Origin: Gonocerus acuteangulatus
Taxonomy: Eukaryota > Arthropoda > Insecta > Hemiptera > Coreidae
Assembly: GCA_946811695.1 (NCBI GenBank)
Contig: OX328124.1
Span: 25,560,126-25,624,125 of the forward strand
Direction of reading: 5' to 3'
DNA: 64,000 bases
The notes under the pieces were generated by a model. That model was not told the origin of the DNA. It ran no database searches and was given only the letters and a program-made list of their open reading frames with translations. The position numbers and the translations under genes were made by a program. This document shows, piece after piece, positions 21,689 to 35,270 of this stretch; position 1 is the stretch's first letter, and each line of letters starts with the position of its first letter.

Positions 21689-22686
21689 TCAAAATTTGAA
21701 TGTCAAGTTGTTTTGTTTCCTATGGGTTGGTTATATATCATAAACATTGACATTTCTTGTCAGCACTTCAAGATTGAATGGAATGGCATAATAAGTTGAT
21801 TTTTCTCCTTATAAGGAAATAAAAAAGCTAAGAACAATTCAAAATGTTGAATTGTTGGAAGGAAGGAATATTTCATGAATTTAGAGGCTGCAAATGACTG
21901 CCCAATTCACAAGAGGAATGGAATGAATCATTGTTAACAAGTGATATTGAAGATTAATTAACCTCCTTACTCTATGCAATGTATTTTTGTTGATCGTTAT
22001 TTATGTTCTAAATCGAGTGTTGTAACCTCTTCTTCGGTGGAAATAGCATTATTCTTTAAATTACTTGTTTTGTTTATAACAATTTTTATAACGGTGTTAA
22101 TAGCCCAATCGGTGATACGCCGTTAAACACACAATAAAATAAAATTATAATTTTTATAAGGATGAATTTGAAGTTTATTCTGTCCTTTAATTTTTGAAGG
22201 CTAATGCCTAGTTCACATGAGCTTATCACTTGTCATTACTGCTTTGTGACAAATGACAACTACTCGTTCAAAAATTGGTTGACAAATGCGTCCGCTACGG
22301 TCTGTCCAAACTAGAACACTCTCATTAAGGGATAATACACACTACCTTGTGTCACCAAAATCAAAGTCATTTCCTACAATTTATCGATAAGAAATAAATC
22401 AATATTTTTCAATTCTTTATGTCATAAGTTTTATTACGGGATTTTAAAGTGTGCAAAATAAAAAAGTTATAATTCTTCTAAACTGGCGCTGTGTCTGACG
22501 AACGGGAACACTCTTTTTTCATGGGCGATAGTCAGCAGGCGGCAATTTTTAATCTAAAACAAAAAACTAAAATTATTTTGAAAAAATAAGGTAAAATCTA
22601 GTAATGCACATAGGATTTTTAATAAATATTAATTTTTTTCAAAAATGGTAATTCTTCATTTTCTATGAAAAAATAGGACTTGTAAG

Positions 22687-22723
<37 letters not shown>

Positions 22724-25700
22724 ATCTACTTTACTAGAAAATTTCATTAAGAGAGTGCCATTAAAATTTAAAGTTCATTGTGTGTAAATTGGAGGTGCTA
22801 GCGTATCATCAGATTTGAAAAACATAGTTTTGAGATAATTGACAAGTTTAATACACAGAAATGGTCATTTTTCTTTTTTAATTTGTTTTCGTAATTTCTT
22901 GAAAAAAAAAATAAATTGATTTTTGATTTTGAAATGTATCGGAACTTTATTTGAAAAATCCAAGTTTTGCCACATTTAAAACCGGTTCTCTTTTTGAAAC
23001 TTCAACCCTTTTAGTGGAACTTTTTCAAAACAGTTTAGGAAGGTCTTTACCCGTCTTTTGAATTATACCCATTTATTATATAGTTCTTTCCTTTACCAAA
23101 CTTTCTCAACCGTATTCAAGATATTTAACAAAATATATCAATAGTCCAGAACTGCTAACACCTATTAAATAACTTTCTTTTTTTTTTAATTCTTTTTTGT
23201 ACCCAAAAATTAATTTTTGGAAACTGGTGTTATTTTAAAACATCTAATTACCTCCAAATTATAAATTAAAAGTTAATTGTCTTATCTGTTGAACAAAAAT
23301 TTGCTTGAGAGTTATTGACGTGAACTATTATATAAACCCTTGCTTATCAGCAGCCTTTAGATAACAGCTAAAAATAGATCCTTTGAGCTGGCTCATGTAC
23401 AATATGAAAATTAAATGATTGTGTTACTTTATCAAAGACAATTCATTGTTTTACTGAAAACAACCAATTCAATTTTATAAAGGACATGAATTCCTATGAC
23501 TCTTAGATTTGTAGGAAATGTATAAAAAGTAAATAGAAAATTAAATAAACCACTAATTATTTATTATTAAAGTGCTAATTAATTCTTACATCTCTAATTA
23601 ACATTTCAAAGTATGTTATTGTTTTGTTTTTTCAAATTAAATTAAAAGGTTAAAAATCTATAGAACCACAAAGTTATTAATTTTTTTATTAAGATTTAAA
23701 AATCTATTTAATTATTTTTAATTTTCAAATTAAAATAACAGGCTAAAAATGTATAGAATATAAAGGAAATAACTCTCTAACTAATAATTAAATGTATTAT
23801 CTTTTCAAATTACATTATTAGAACCATAAATGACAATAAAATTGAAACTATTAAAGAACCAGGAAGTTATTAATTTTTTATTGATTTAAAAGTCTATTTA
23901 ATTATTTTTAATTTTCAGATTACATTAATGGGTTCAAAATCTATAGATTAAAAAAAAAAACACACACACACACAAAAAATACTGTACGTCTATTTACACA
24001 TATTTTATGTTCACATTAAATTAATAGGTCCAAAATCATTAGAACAGTAAAGCGAACAAATCTCTAACTTAACATTTAAAAGTCTATTTATATAAAATAT
24101 GTGTATTTTATGTTCACATTAAATTCATATAAAATATGTGTATTTTATGTTCACATTAAATTCATATAAAATATGTGTATTTTATGTTCACATTAAATTA
24201 ATAGGTCCAAAATCATTAGAACAGTAAAGCGAACAAATCTCTACTAAATTAACATTTAAAAGTCTATTTAAACATATAAATTGAATTTACGAGTTAATCA
24301 TCATAGAACCATAAAGGAAATTAACCTCTTAACATTTAAAGTATATTTATAAATATTTTATTTTCAATGTAAATTAATAGTTAAAATGTATCTAGAACTA
24401 CAGAGGAAATAAACTTATAAATTATTTTCTCTCTTAACATAAAAAAACATCAGTCTTAAAGTCATGTTTTGTTTGATTTGTTTAATAAATTATGATATTT
24501 TAATTTAACTGTCTTCTTCATCAGCCTTCAAAGTGTTTTCTCAAATTATTATTTGTAAATAATTGGGGATTAAACAGTAGTATTGATATGCATTGACAAT
24601 TTAAGGATTATAATTTCTATTCCTTGCTTCGATCGTCTCCCTTTTAATAGTTTTCAAGTACAATTACACTGAGAAAGTAAATAGGGACATTGTTTACAAA
24701 AGTTTGCTGCCATTTTATAATTAGATATTATTTGGCCCGGAGGAGTGGTGTGCTTTGCCAATCTCATGTGGAGGGGTATTCAGGTATAAGTTCAGTATCC
24801 AAAGCTGCTTGCATATGGAAACTTCCTGATGGCTTTCTTCTTGATCGGATCTCTTGTACTTCCTACACAATCTCCTTTATACAGCTTCCGAACTAAGTAA
24901 TTTAATTATTCTATATTTGAGGCCACGGTTAGGGGATTTATATTATCTATAGAATTCATATTTATTGTAATACCTCGTCAATTCCTCGAAAGAAGGGTCA
25001 ATTATCTACCTAGTTAGAGGTTTCCTTATTTCCTGGAACGACAGGCTTATGAAACTTATGTTATATTGATTTTTTTTAGTAAGATTAAATCAGGTGAAAC
25101 TGTTATATACAATCTAATACAAACCAGCTTCATAATATTATAAATTACTAGTGCGATATAGTAGATAAAAATAATATTATGAAATAGATACATTATGGGA
25201 ACAGCTGACCTGTTATCCTCCTAGCAACGATTGATCCCTAGGCGTGTGCATGCTCTCTTTAAAACCAACTTAAAAATTCAAAACTCTCTAAAAATACTTA
25301 AAAATTTGAGTACCAAAAAAACTTCTTAGCGAGTATTTACATGCCAGAGTGTCCATGCAAAATTTCAAATTTTTCTGTCCAGTGGTTTGGGCTTGGCGAT
25401 GATAGGTCAGTGAGTGAGTGGTATTTGACAAATATATACTAGATTTCATTTTACTACAGCATTAACTTCTATCTAGCATGTGATCTGGGCTAACAAAAAA
25501 AAGAGCACTTCCTTTTTCTTTTCTACTTCTTTAATTCACAATTTTTTTCCCCTACAAGTTTTGTGGTCTTAGGGTGGGTTTACACTTGCTAGTTATTGCA
25601 GGAAATTTATATCAGACAGAAATTGCGACTAGTGTAAACCATGAGCAATTTATGTCTGAGATATATATTTCTATCACGAACTATAAGTGTCGACACTTCT

Positions 25701-26085
25701 ATACCACCAGGTGTAGACACAGATTTTTACGAGAAGAATTTAATTTCAGAGATAAATATCTTGGCTACTAGCTGTATTGTCGACACTTCTATACCAACAG
25801 ATGTAAACACTGATTATTTGTGCTTTTGGTGAATTTATCGCAAATTAGACAAATCCTGAACTGTCGTATACATATCCATGACATAAATGTCTAGCTATTT
25901 CTGTCAGTATGTAAATCTTCAAGAGAATATCTATCCGACACCTGACATATATTTCCTGCGAGAAGTGTCAGATGTAAACGCACTCTTAGTACCATCTCTT
26001 CAGGGTCCACTTGAGCCTAAATAAGTTTTTATGTAGATTCGGCACTAATGCCTAGAAGCAGACGTGTGTGTGTGTATACACACAA

Positions 26086-26150
<65 letters not shown>

Positions 26151-28395
26151 TATACATTAAACATATCATTAATTATGTATAATTACTTAAATGTGGTAGA
26201 AGATCAATAATAAAAACAAACGATAATTTCTGCTCCAAATTTGTTATTCCCTGCTCTACATGTTTCATGATATTTATGGCCACATCAGTAAAAAATTATA
26301 TACAGTCCATGGGGCTAAACCTTCCACTATTCCCGGCTAAGTCATTATTACAGTATTGACTCAGCCAGGATCGGTGGAAAGTTTTAACTCCATGAGCTTT
26401 TTATAAGTTTTTACTGATGTGGCCAGGGATATCTTTAGTTTTAAGCCCCTGAAGAGGTGCTATACTAGCTTGAAACATATGCAGCAGGGAATAAAGGAAG
26501 GTGGATAATCTTCTGCCACATTTAAGTAATTCAGTGGCAATATTAAAGTTCACAGTAAACATAATATTATTAATGGTCTAATTTACCAATCATCAGCTAA
26601 AATTGAAATTGATAGATTTTTAGTATATAAAATTGGTATCTTCCTCATATGGAAGCTGGAGTTTTGTTTCTGCTACTTACTCATGCTATTTCGGAACATA
26701 GAAATTGAAAAACATACTCAAACATCTAAGAGCAAATACCCACGGAAAATATAGCAAAAAATACCACGAATGCACCATCCTGCCTTGGGGCAAATTTGAT
26801 TTTCCAGGCTTGTAGTTCCCTGTTCTCAGGTTTGAAAGATTTTTTTTTAAATCCTCGAGTAAGCGATCTTTACTCATTTGAAGATTTTGTTGCCTTCCAA
26901 TAGATTCATCTTAAATATCATGAAATATCACTGGTAAAGGAAGATGCTCTCCAAAAATTTGCCTATTATTCATTTCATTGGGTAAAAAATAAGTAAACAA
27001 TGAAAACATTTTTTCTACTGATTCATGCACAAATTTTAATGGTTACCTGATTGTTTATTCTAGACTTTCACATCACTTCTTGGTAATCCCGGAATAAGAT
27101 TTCATCCCAGAAACATATTTTAATTTGTTTCTTTTCTATTTTACAAAATTTGTGGACTTTAGACAAGTGCTATGGGATATACGAATTTATTTAGTTGTGT
27201 GTTTTGAATTATCCTCTTGTTAGGAACTCTTATATTTTTTCTGAGACGTTTTAAGGCAAATATTTATTTATTGGGCGATATACCAAAAAAAGTATTATGG
27301 CTGTTTGTTTTTATTCTTATCAGTTGTATTTATTTTGTCTCTTATCAAGTTGTCTGCAATGAATTGTTTCTAGATTCAACAATTGGTGTCAGCTGAAAAA
27401 AAAATCTATAACATCCCGTATATTTTTGAACGATTAACTTATTTGAACAATTTTTTATGTTTGTATCTTATCTTTTTACTTAGTCCAAAAGGAGGAAATC
27501 TGAACTTAACAGATTATATTACTCTGACTCTCATGCACTAAGCATTGTAAACAAATGCAATCTTTTGTTCTATTATTTATTTAAAACTAATTCAGATCAA
27601 ATATACAAATGCACGTATATATTTATATAAAGGAAAATGTGTAAATATGGGCACCCCACTATTTCTTGTCACAAGGACAATATACGGTGCCTTTTACGAA
27701 CAAAAGATAGCAGTGATTAGTTGTAATCATTATTTCAAATAGTACGTTATTGTGCAAATTGGTGCTTACTCTAGCCTGCCTTGATAGCTTTGTGAATTTG
27801 TTTTCTTTACATGCTCTTATTTTAGTTCAAAATAATTTCATATGGATATCTGGAAAGCAGAGATCTTAAACTACTTTTTGAAGCGCACCTTAACTAATGC
27901 ACGCTTATAGATAAAATATGATGTTTGCTGTATTTCTTAAATTGTTCTGGTGTATGGACCCCCTTTTAAAGATTTGTTTAAATACCACAATGTTCTCCAG
28001 GAACTTAATTTCTCTAGAAACCAGACTCAATTGATTTAATTTGTATCTTTCGTTCTCCGAGAATACTAATAATAATTGTTTTCATGGAATAAGTAAATTC
28101 TCTATCATTTTGCATTGTTTTATCCTGTTTTTAAATTATTTATAGCAACATTTTTCGATGAGGCCCATATTTACACCCCATTTTTTTCTGGGGCTCTTTT
28201 AAAAGCTTTTTGTAAATTGTCATTTTCACAATGAAATAATTGATGTTAATCATTGTTTAGCTTTCTCGCATTCAGGAAACATGTTATAGTTGTTAATGAC
28301 AGGCGAAAGTGATGACTTTTTCAAAATGAAAATTACTTTAAATCAAAAACAAAATAGGGTGCCCATATTTACACAGTTTCCTCTACATATATATA

Positions 28396-28452
<57 letters not shown>

Positions 28453-29103
28453 TATATATATAAAAATAGAGAGATTTAGATTTATATTAATAGTAGAGTG
28501 AAGATATTAAATAAGCGTTGTAAGGAGTGAAGGGAGAGCCGTATTGAACACTCCACTGACCTTGGCCCACATTGAATCATTATATCCAGTCCTACAGAAG
28601 ATTTTTGATCCAATCAACATTTTAATCCTAGACCCTCCTGTGAACATTCAAAACGAATTTATTATTAGCGGTTTATTTGACTTTTTTTTTCTTCGTAAAA
28701 TGAGTAAAAATTAAATTGCTCAGCATATCAGTAAATACTTTATTTTGTAGTTAGTAAATTAATTATTTTTAAACCTTTAGATTTATTTATGAAGTTATTC
28801 GTCACAACTGTGGCTGTCCTAAATATAAAATGACCCCTATTTTAAACAGTTATTAAGCAAAAAACACGCTTTAGATTTTAATTTATCACTAATAAATAAA
28901 TAATAATAAGGGTGGTTAGTCTTTGGTGTATATTATATTTTATAGTTAATAGATTTGTTTACTTACAGTCATCATGGTTATACAGTACTATTAAGTCGTA
29001 AACATGGATTAGATTGAAAAATCAAATATTTAAAACTGATATCTTATAATTTAATTTCACTAAATACATTGTATGAAGACTTTATTTTATAGTTATTGCC
29101 TTC

Positions 29104-29152
<49 letters not shown>

Positions 29153-32100
29153 TTTGATACTTTCATTTATTGTAATTTGTTGTCACAAGCAGAATAGATT
29201 GAAAAATCTTTTTTTCTTTTTTTTTAACCATTAGTGGTTTAAACATCACACCAGGCGTTCAGTGCTAAAATGGATCAAGTCCAAAAGTATAAACAAAAAT
29301 TATTTGTTCTTTATTGGAACTCGTTTATCGTGTATATTGTTAGGGTAAAAGTTTACATTTTATCTTGTTTATTTTGATCAATGTGCACCAATTTTAGTAA
29401 CATGTTATTTCAAATTGTATTGCCACCTTCATTATTGAGCATTTAAATTGAACCGTATTTAATTTATCCTTTATACTGAAATTAAAAACCTGACTTATAT
29501 TCAATTAAAAACCGTGTCATCTTAATGTTTTTTCCATATAATGCTTCTATGTTGGGTGAGAATAGAAAATCAATTTTTTTTTTTTTTTTTTTTTTTAATG
29601 GAACTAACACTTCTGAAACTTCAAATAATATTTTCTCTGACTCAATCAAAATCAACGTTTGAACCTATTTTGTAGGATATTTATTTTTATAAGCCTTTAG
29701 AATAATTGCCAACTTAATTAGGCTTTCGAATGATCGCCTAATTTAGCAGGATTTTGCAATCCTTTTCAAGAAATTTACCAAAATTCCAAAATCCTCCACC
29801 AAAATTCCTGAATATATATTTTTCTGAGAGTTCCAACGGAACCAAAAATTTATATAGCTTAGTTTGAATGAATTTTTTTTCCCATTCAAAATAATTTGTT
29901 GGGAATCGGCTATCAATTAACCCTTAAAACTCAAAGGGTTAATGAAATAATCATAGCTCATATTGGTTGCCAATTTGCCTGAAACATGCTGCTAAAAGTG
30001 TTTATCCTGTTCTATTTCACAAATAGAATTTTATACTAAATGTTACTCAAAATTTGTTCTCTAAAATTAACTATTCTTCCTTTTTGGAAGATAAAACAAA
30101 TCTGTAAAAATTAATAGAAATTATGTTTTTAATACTTTTTTCTGATATTTTTTTTACCTGAAGCGAATGTGTCAGACTGACCAAGCTTTAAAAAACAGTA
30201 TAGATAGTCTGGCGCTAATAGCCCAATGGTTTATATGCCGATAAAAAAATATCAGTTTTCATCTTACCTCTTATATACGGGCTCTATAAGGGAAGCAAAG
30301 TGGTTGACATCATACATTTGCAAGAGCATTAAGATTTATAGAACTATATTTTTCAGAGTTCCTGAATAGAATGGTTTATTTTTCAGTGCCGGTATAGAAG
30401 AGGAGGCCGAATCCAGCTCTCACTACAAGGTGCAGCTGGGCACATGGCCTCTGTGGTGCTCCTGATGTCCCCCCACTACAAATCGGTCAACCACCTCCAC
30501 ACAATAAACCACAAGTTAGTATACTTTTTATATAGTATTTATCTAGTGATTTTTTGTTCCAATCCTCTTTGTTACTACAGGGTGTCTACTGCACAAAAAA
30601 GTCACGAAAATCATGAAAATGTCACGAAACTGAAAATAGGGCAAGAAAATCACGAAGAAGTCATAAATTTTGAAACCATGTCACAAAAATTCAGTTTTAC
30701 CAGAGTCTTAACATAATCTCAGGACTTCTGCATGTTCATAATTGTCAGTGTTTTTGTACTCAATTCTATCCCCTCCACTTTCCTCTTTTTGATTCGTTTG
30801 TTGTAACATTTTTCAAATCAATTATCAATTATTTTCATATATTTTTATTTTTCTCTTTATTTGTATTCAGAGTTGTTCATGCAGACTTTAATATTAAAAT
30901 GATGTACACTTTAATTTACTAAATTATGTACATTGACAATAAATATTTAGTTAGTAATATTTTTAGAAATTTTGAATTATGCTACCATTGTTCGAAATTT
31001 CTGAGGCTGCTAACTTAACTGCTTTGATTAACCTTTAAGTAGGGAGGTGGGGTGTTCTCAGCACCCCATGACTTAATTACCTCTATATTTTCAATTTAAA
31101 GATTTTCAATCCTTTTCAACTCTTTGGTACCTTCCTAAATAATAGTTGTTTTACATTGAGGTAGCATTTGCATCAGAAGTAACCTTATTTGTTTGTTTTT
31201 TGGGTCTTTTATTGGCTTGGGGTGCTCACAGCACCCCACCTCCCTACTTATGTAATAAAAATTTACAATATGATTTTTGTTTCGACCCCCGTTTGACTTT
31301 TTATGTGAAGAGAATCAAGAGGCTTTTTTAGTAAGTTTGTGAAGAGGATGGAGAAGTAGAGTTTATTGATTCGGACGAAGAGGAAAGAGATATTTCTGAA
31401 AAATCATTGTATGAAACATAAAGTGAACAGTCGGATGAAGAATCACTATATCAGGCTGAGATGAGAAGCTAGAAATAATAATATTTTATAATCTACCAAA
31501 AGGTGATTTAGACATCATTGTCAATATGTACGCCACATATCCTGTAGCTCGGCGTGTCCTCTGTCTTTTTTAGAATCCTCCACATAGCCGGCATTAACTC
31601 TCAGGCAATATATGTAGCAAATAATTCTACTACGAACTCTAGTGAGGGTCGAGTTCTTGAGAGATATTGGGTTTAAACTGATTAGACAACGGAGTGAAAA
31701 GAAAGCGACAGAATCTTAGATTTCAAAATACATCATGTGGCCAAAATGACCGGTCAAGGGAGGATGACCAGAACCAGCACCAAAAACGGAAAATAGACGT
31801 TCTGGTCGATGTGCCGTTTGCCCAAGACACACAGAAAGAAAACAACGATTTTTGGTTGTTTTTGTAAAACATTTATGCACATGAATGATATAAAACAAAT
31901 TTATTGTGGAGGTTTAGAGTTATAGATATGAAGTATTTTACAGATTAAATTGGTATACTTTGCAAAAATATTTTTTTTAAATTACTTGGTTTGTCTTCTT
32001 CTATCCCTTAATAATCAATTTTAACTTGATTAAGAATTTTTCATTATTCAACAAAGCCATATTTTTCATAATTGTATAAAAACAAAATTACAAATGAAGA

Positions 32101-35100
32101 AAAACGATTAAAATTTTACTATTTAAAAAAATACCATATTCGAGCATTTTAATTAATTATTTGGTTATATAATATTGGTAATAGGTTTAAAAAAGTAAAA
32201 TAATAAAGAAGTTGCTAATTTGAAAACCCCCTTTTTGTGGAGGGAATTTGTTTCATTGGGGTGTTGTGAGGACCCCACCTCCCTACTTACGTTAGGGTAA
32301 ACCACCTCCCTACTTAAGGTTTAAGGCAGTGTCGGTTACAAATAATTTTAAGCTAAAAGTTAAGTCTTTCTCATTTTGAGTGAAATTATTTTCTTTTTAA
32401 TGGGCACAAAATTTTGCATTTAAAGTCATGAAAAAGTCATGAAATTGGCTTTTACAAAAGTAGTAGACACCCTGTACTACTTACAATACTTTTATAAGAG
32501 GCATTAAAAACAATTTTTAAATATGTTTACCATATGTAAGTTGAAGGTGAGGGTGGGGAAGGCTCAATGGATTCTTGAAGTAACAGGCAGGAGTTACTCC
32601 TCAAAATTGTTTAAAACATTAACTTATATTTGTGACATGTTAGGATGGGGTTTAGGGTTTCTACCTTATACTAGACCGTGTTAAGGTCTAATTTAAGGTA
32701 CCTTACATATTGTACTATTATATACCTCATTTAATGTATTTGTATTAGTATTAGTGACGTAGGAGAAGTTTCCTCCTTAGTTACCTTAAAACGGAAGCTG
32801 ACCAGAAATATCGAATATACGATTTCTTGTATTTGGAATTTTCTTCAAATTGCCATAAGTACAAGTTTTTACTAAAACATTCTCCTTTACCAGGCAAAAA
32901 CGGCAATTACTACGCTCACATTGAATGTGTTGAGCTCCCAAAGATGCATCTAAAGATGTCAAATTTAGATTGTAGAGTAATAAAGATAAATTAGAGAGAT
33001 AAATTGAGAAACTTCTTCATTTTAACTTTGTTTTATTGACCTGGCTAAATAAGAAAATGTTTTGATGGATTGGATTCCAAGAATATTGTAATGAGATGAA
33101 TATTGATTTAAAATTCTGTTAATTTGACCCAAAATGGCCCTAAGAGGTAATATTACACATTTATTCCATATTAACTCTTTAATGGGCGACTGGAAATTTT
33201 GTAACCAGGCCAGGGGGCAGACAGTTCATGTCTGGGGGAGAGGCACGCTTCTGGAACACGTTTTATTTTTTATTTTTTTAGCAGTCCTTAAATCTAATAC
33301 TCAGAATTTTATTTACATTTTTGTTGAAAATATAGCGGTAAAAAAAGCAGACATTTTAATTAACACTAAATCATCAAAATTGCACTATATAGTTTTTTTT
33401 ATTTATATGATAAAAAATATATATTGTGTAATAATCCATGTTAAAAAGTTTGTATTAAGAATGTTCCTTATATATAGGATAAATACTAACAGTACAAAAA
33501 TGATATGCTATGCTGTAAACCAAGTACAGGAAGATATTCTAAGACAATAGCCACCATGAAAGTGAATCAAATTTCAAAATCATGAGTCACTCATGATTCT
33601 GTTGTGATGCGGCCTTTAATGAAGGGAGTTACATTGTAATAACTAACATGGAAGCTTCCGCATTGGTATTCAATCCATAATTCCCATCAAATGAATTATC
33701 TTCTTTATTGGTAATAGTAAAGTTTTAGATTAATTTATTCATTAAATTTGTATATTTGCAGGAAATAGGCTTAGCAGAGGCAGTCGCACGTGGGGGGAGC
33801 ATAAGAATTACATTTGTACTTAGACTAACAGAACAGACTGAAGCTGTGTGGGAGACACTTCTTTTTGAGAAAAAGTTGTATATTCAAGTTCCAACTACTC
33901 TACTACCAGATGGTTCCAAGGAAGGGTAAGTGTTCTGGTTGTGGTCCAATATTCGTTGTTTGACAAAAAATAAATGTATGTGTAATAATCAAGATTATCA
34001 TTTTATTAGACTTTTCATCCTTCCTCCAAAAATATGGAAATTGTATTTTAACTTTAAAATGGTTTAAAGCGTGTACTACTCTGTGTTATCGTATTTGTTA
34101 GTCTTTGGGGAATTCCATATTGGTACTTCCATCATCTATTGTTTGATAACATAGTTTGCCCCTTTTGGGTATTCTGCTGATCACTTATGGGAGGTTGATA
34201 ATGATGAAAGGTTGATCGATGATACGTACGGATGATTGAGGATTGTGTCATTGGATTGTTGAAGGTTGGTTTGTGTTTGGTGAAGATTATGTGGTGCTTT
34301 GTAAATGTTGGTTGGTAAAATTTTTGCGGTGCAGATTATGGAGCGGAGAGAGTAGACCTTGTTTGACAGTGGAAAATTGTCTGCCAGTCCGTTCAGGGTC
34401 ACTCGCACGAGATTATGACGATCGTTGCGTCACATGATTCAACAATATTTTTGTTGGTTGAATTCATGTTTTTCAAAGTGTTACTTGATATTTTATGCTC
34501 TGTAATTTGTTTTCGGTTAGAATTTCCCAGGTTCTTTTCCTTTTTTCCTGGATTTTATACTTTTCATAGCTTAGTAGGTCAGTTTGAGGTATCCTGTGAT
34601 ATTTTATTCCTTCTCCAATTGCCTTTTTAGCCAACTCGTCTACTGCAATTCAATCGCTATGATATTGCAACTTTTCTACCGCTTTCTGAGATTCTTGTGA
34701 TTTGCTCCTTTTTTGTTTAACACTTTTGCTGCGGCTGTCATTGTTTGGGAATACCTCAGTATCGGGTGCACTTTTTGCTTGAATTTTTCGTGTAGACATT
34801 TTTTTCACCATTTATTCTAAAAATTCATACAAAATCTTCCAGTCAGCCGATTTGAAAACGGAAAACACTGTTGGATAGTCCAAACAATACTGAAGGCAAC
34901 TGTCTTTACCTGGAGCTATAAAAGTGAATCCCCTCCAATAATGAGCCTTTTGAATCTAAATGGAAAAGTAATGGAGGAGTGTCCTTCCGAAGGGACACTC
35001 TTAGGTGGGAAGGATAGCTAGTGTTCTTTCACAATGAGACCCACAGCAAAAGTGTTAAAATGATGAAATTTATTATTAGAGATCTCTTTTGCTTAGTTTT

Positions 35101-35236
35101 TAGCGCGGTTCCTCCCTCCCCCATAGGGAGGAACCCCGCTTATAAGGTTGATACAATGAAACAATCCGGAAGTGCCGACTAGAAAATTTTGCGTTTCAGA
35201 ACCCCTAGAAACCGAAAATAACGGTGGTTCAAATTT

Positions 35237-35270
<34 letters not shown>

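Larger units (their letters stand above)
30578..32474. mobile_element. hAT-like element hosting a piggyBac remnant
   Basis: The termini CAGGGTGTCTACT and AGTAGACACCCTG are perfect inverted repeats of the hAT kind. The inner flanks (AAAAAGTCACGAAAAT and, at the other end, CATGAAAAAGTCATGAAATT) recur in the smaller copy at 41112. Without the inserted piggyBac (31028-32324) it is about 600 bp and non-coding. No clean 8-bp duplication was found. It lies in antizyme intron 2. Confidence 0.68.

Noticed and set aside
21371..21799. 142- and 69-codon frames with long Tyr-Ile repeats
   Set aside because: They are translations of TA microsatellites plus the hairpin, with no start context or domain.
26449..26476. 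functional hammerhead ribozyme
   Set aside because: The core is close to CUGANGA…GAAA but an extra base before stem II and a weak stem make activity doubtful. Kept only as a motif finding.
33134..33550. 138-codon frame in antizyme intron 2
   Set aside because: Composition follows AT-rich DNA, no domain, and it lies wholly in an intron on the same strand.
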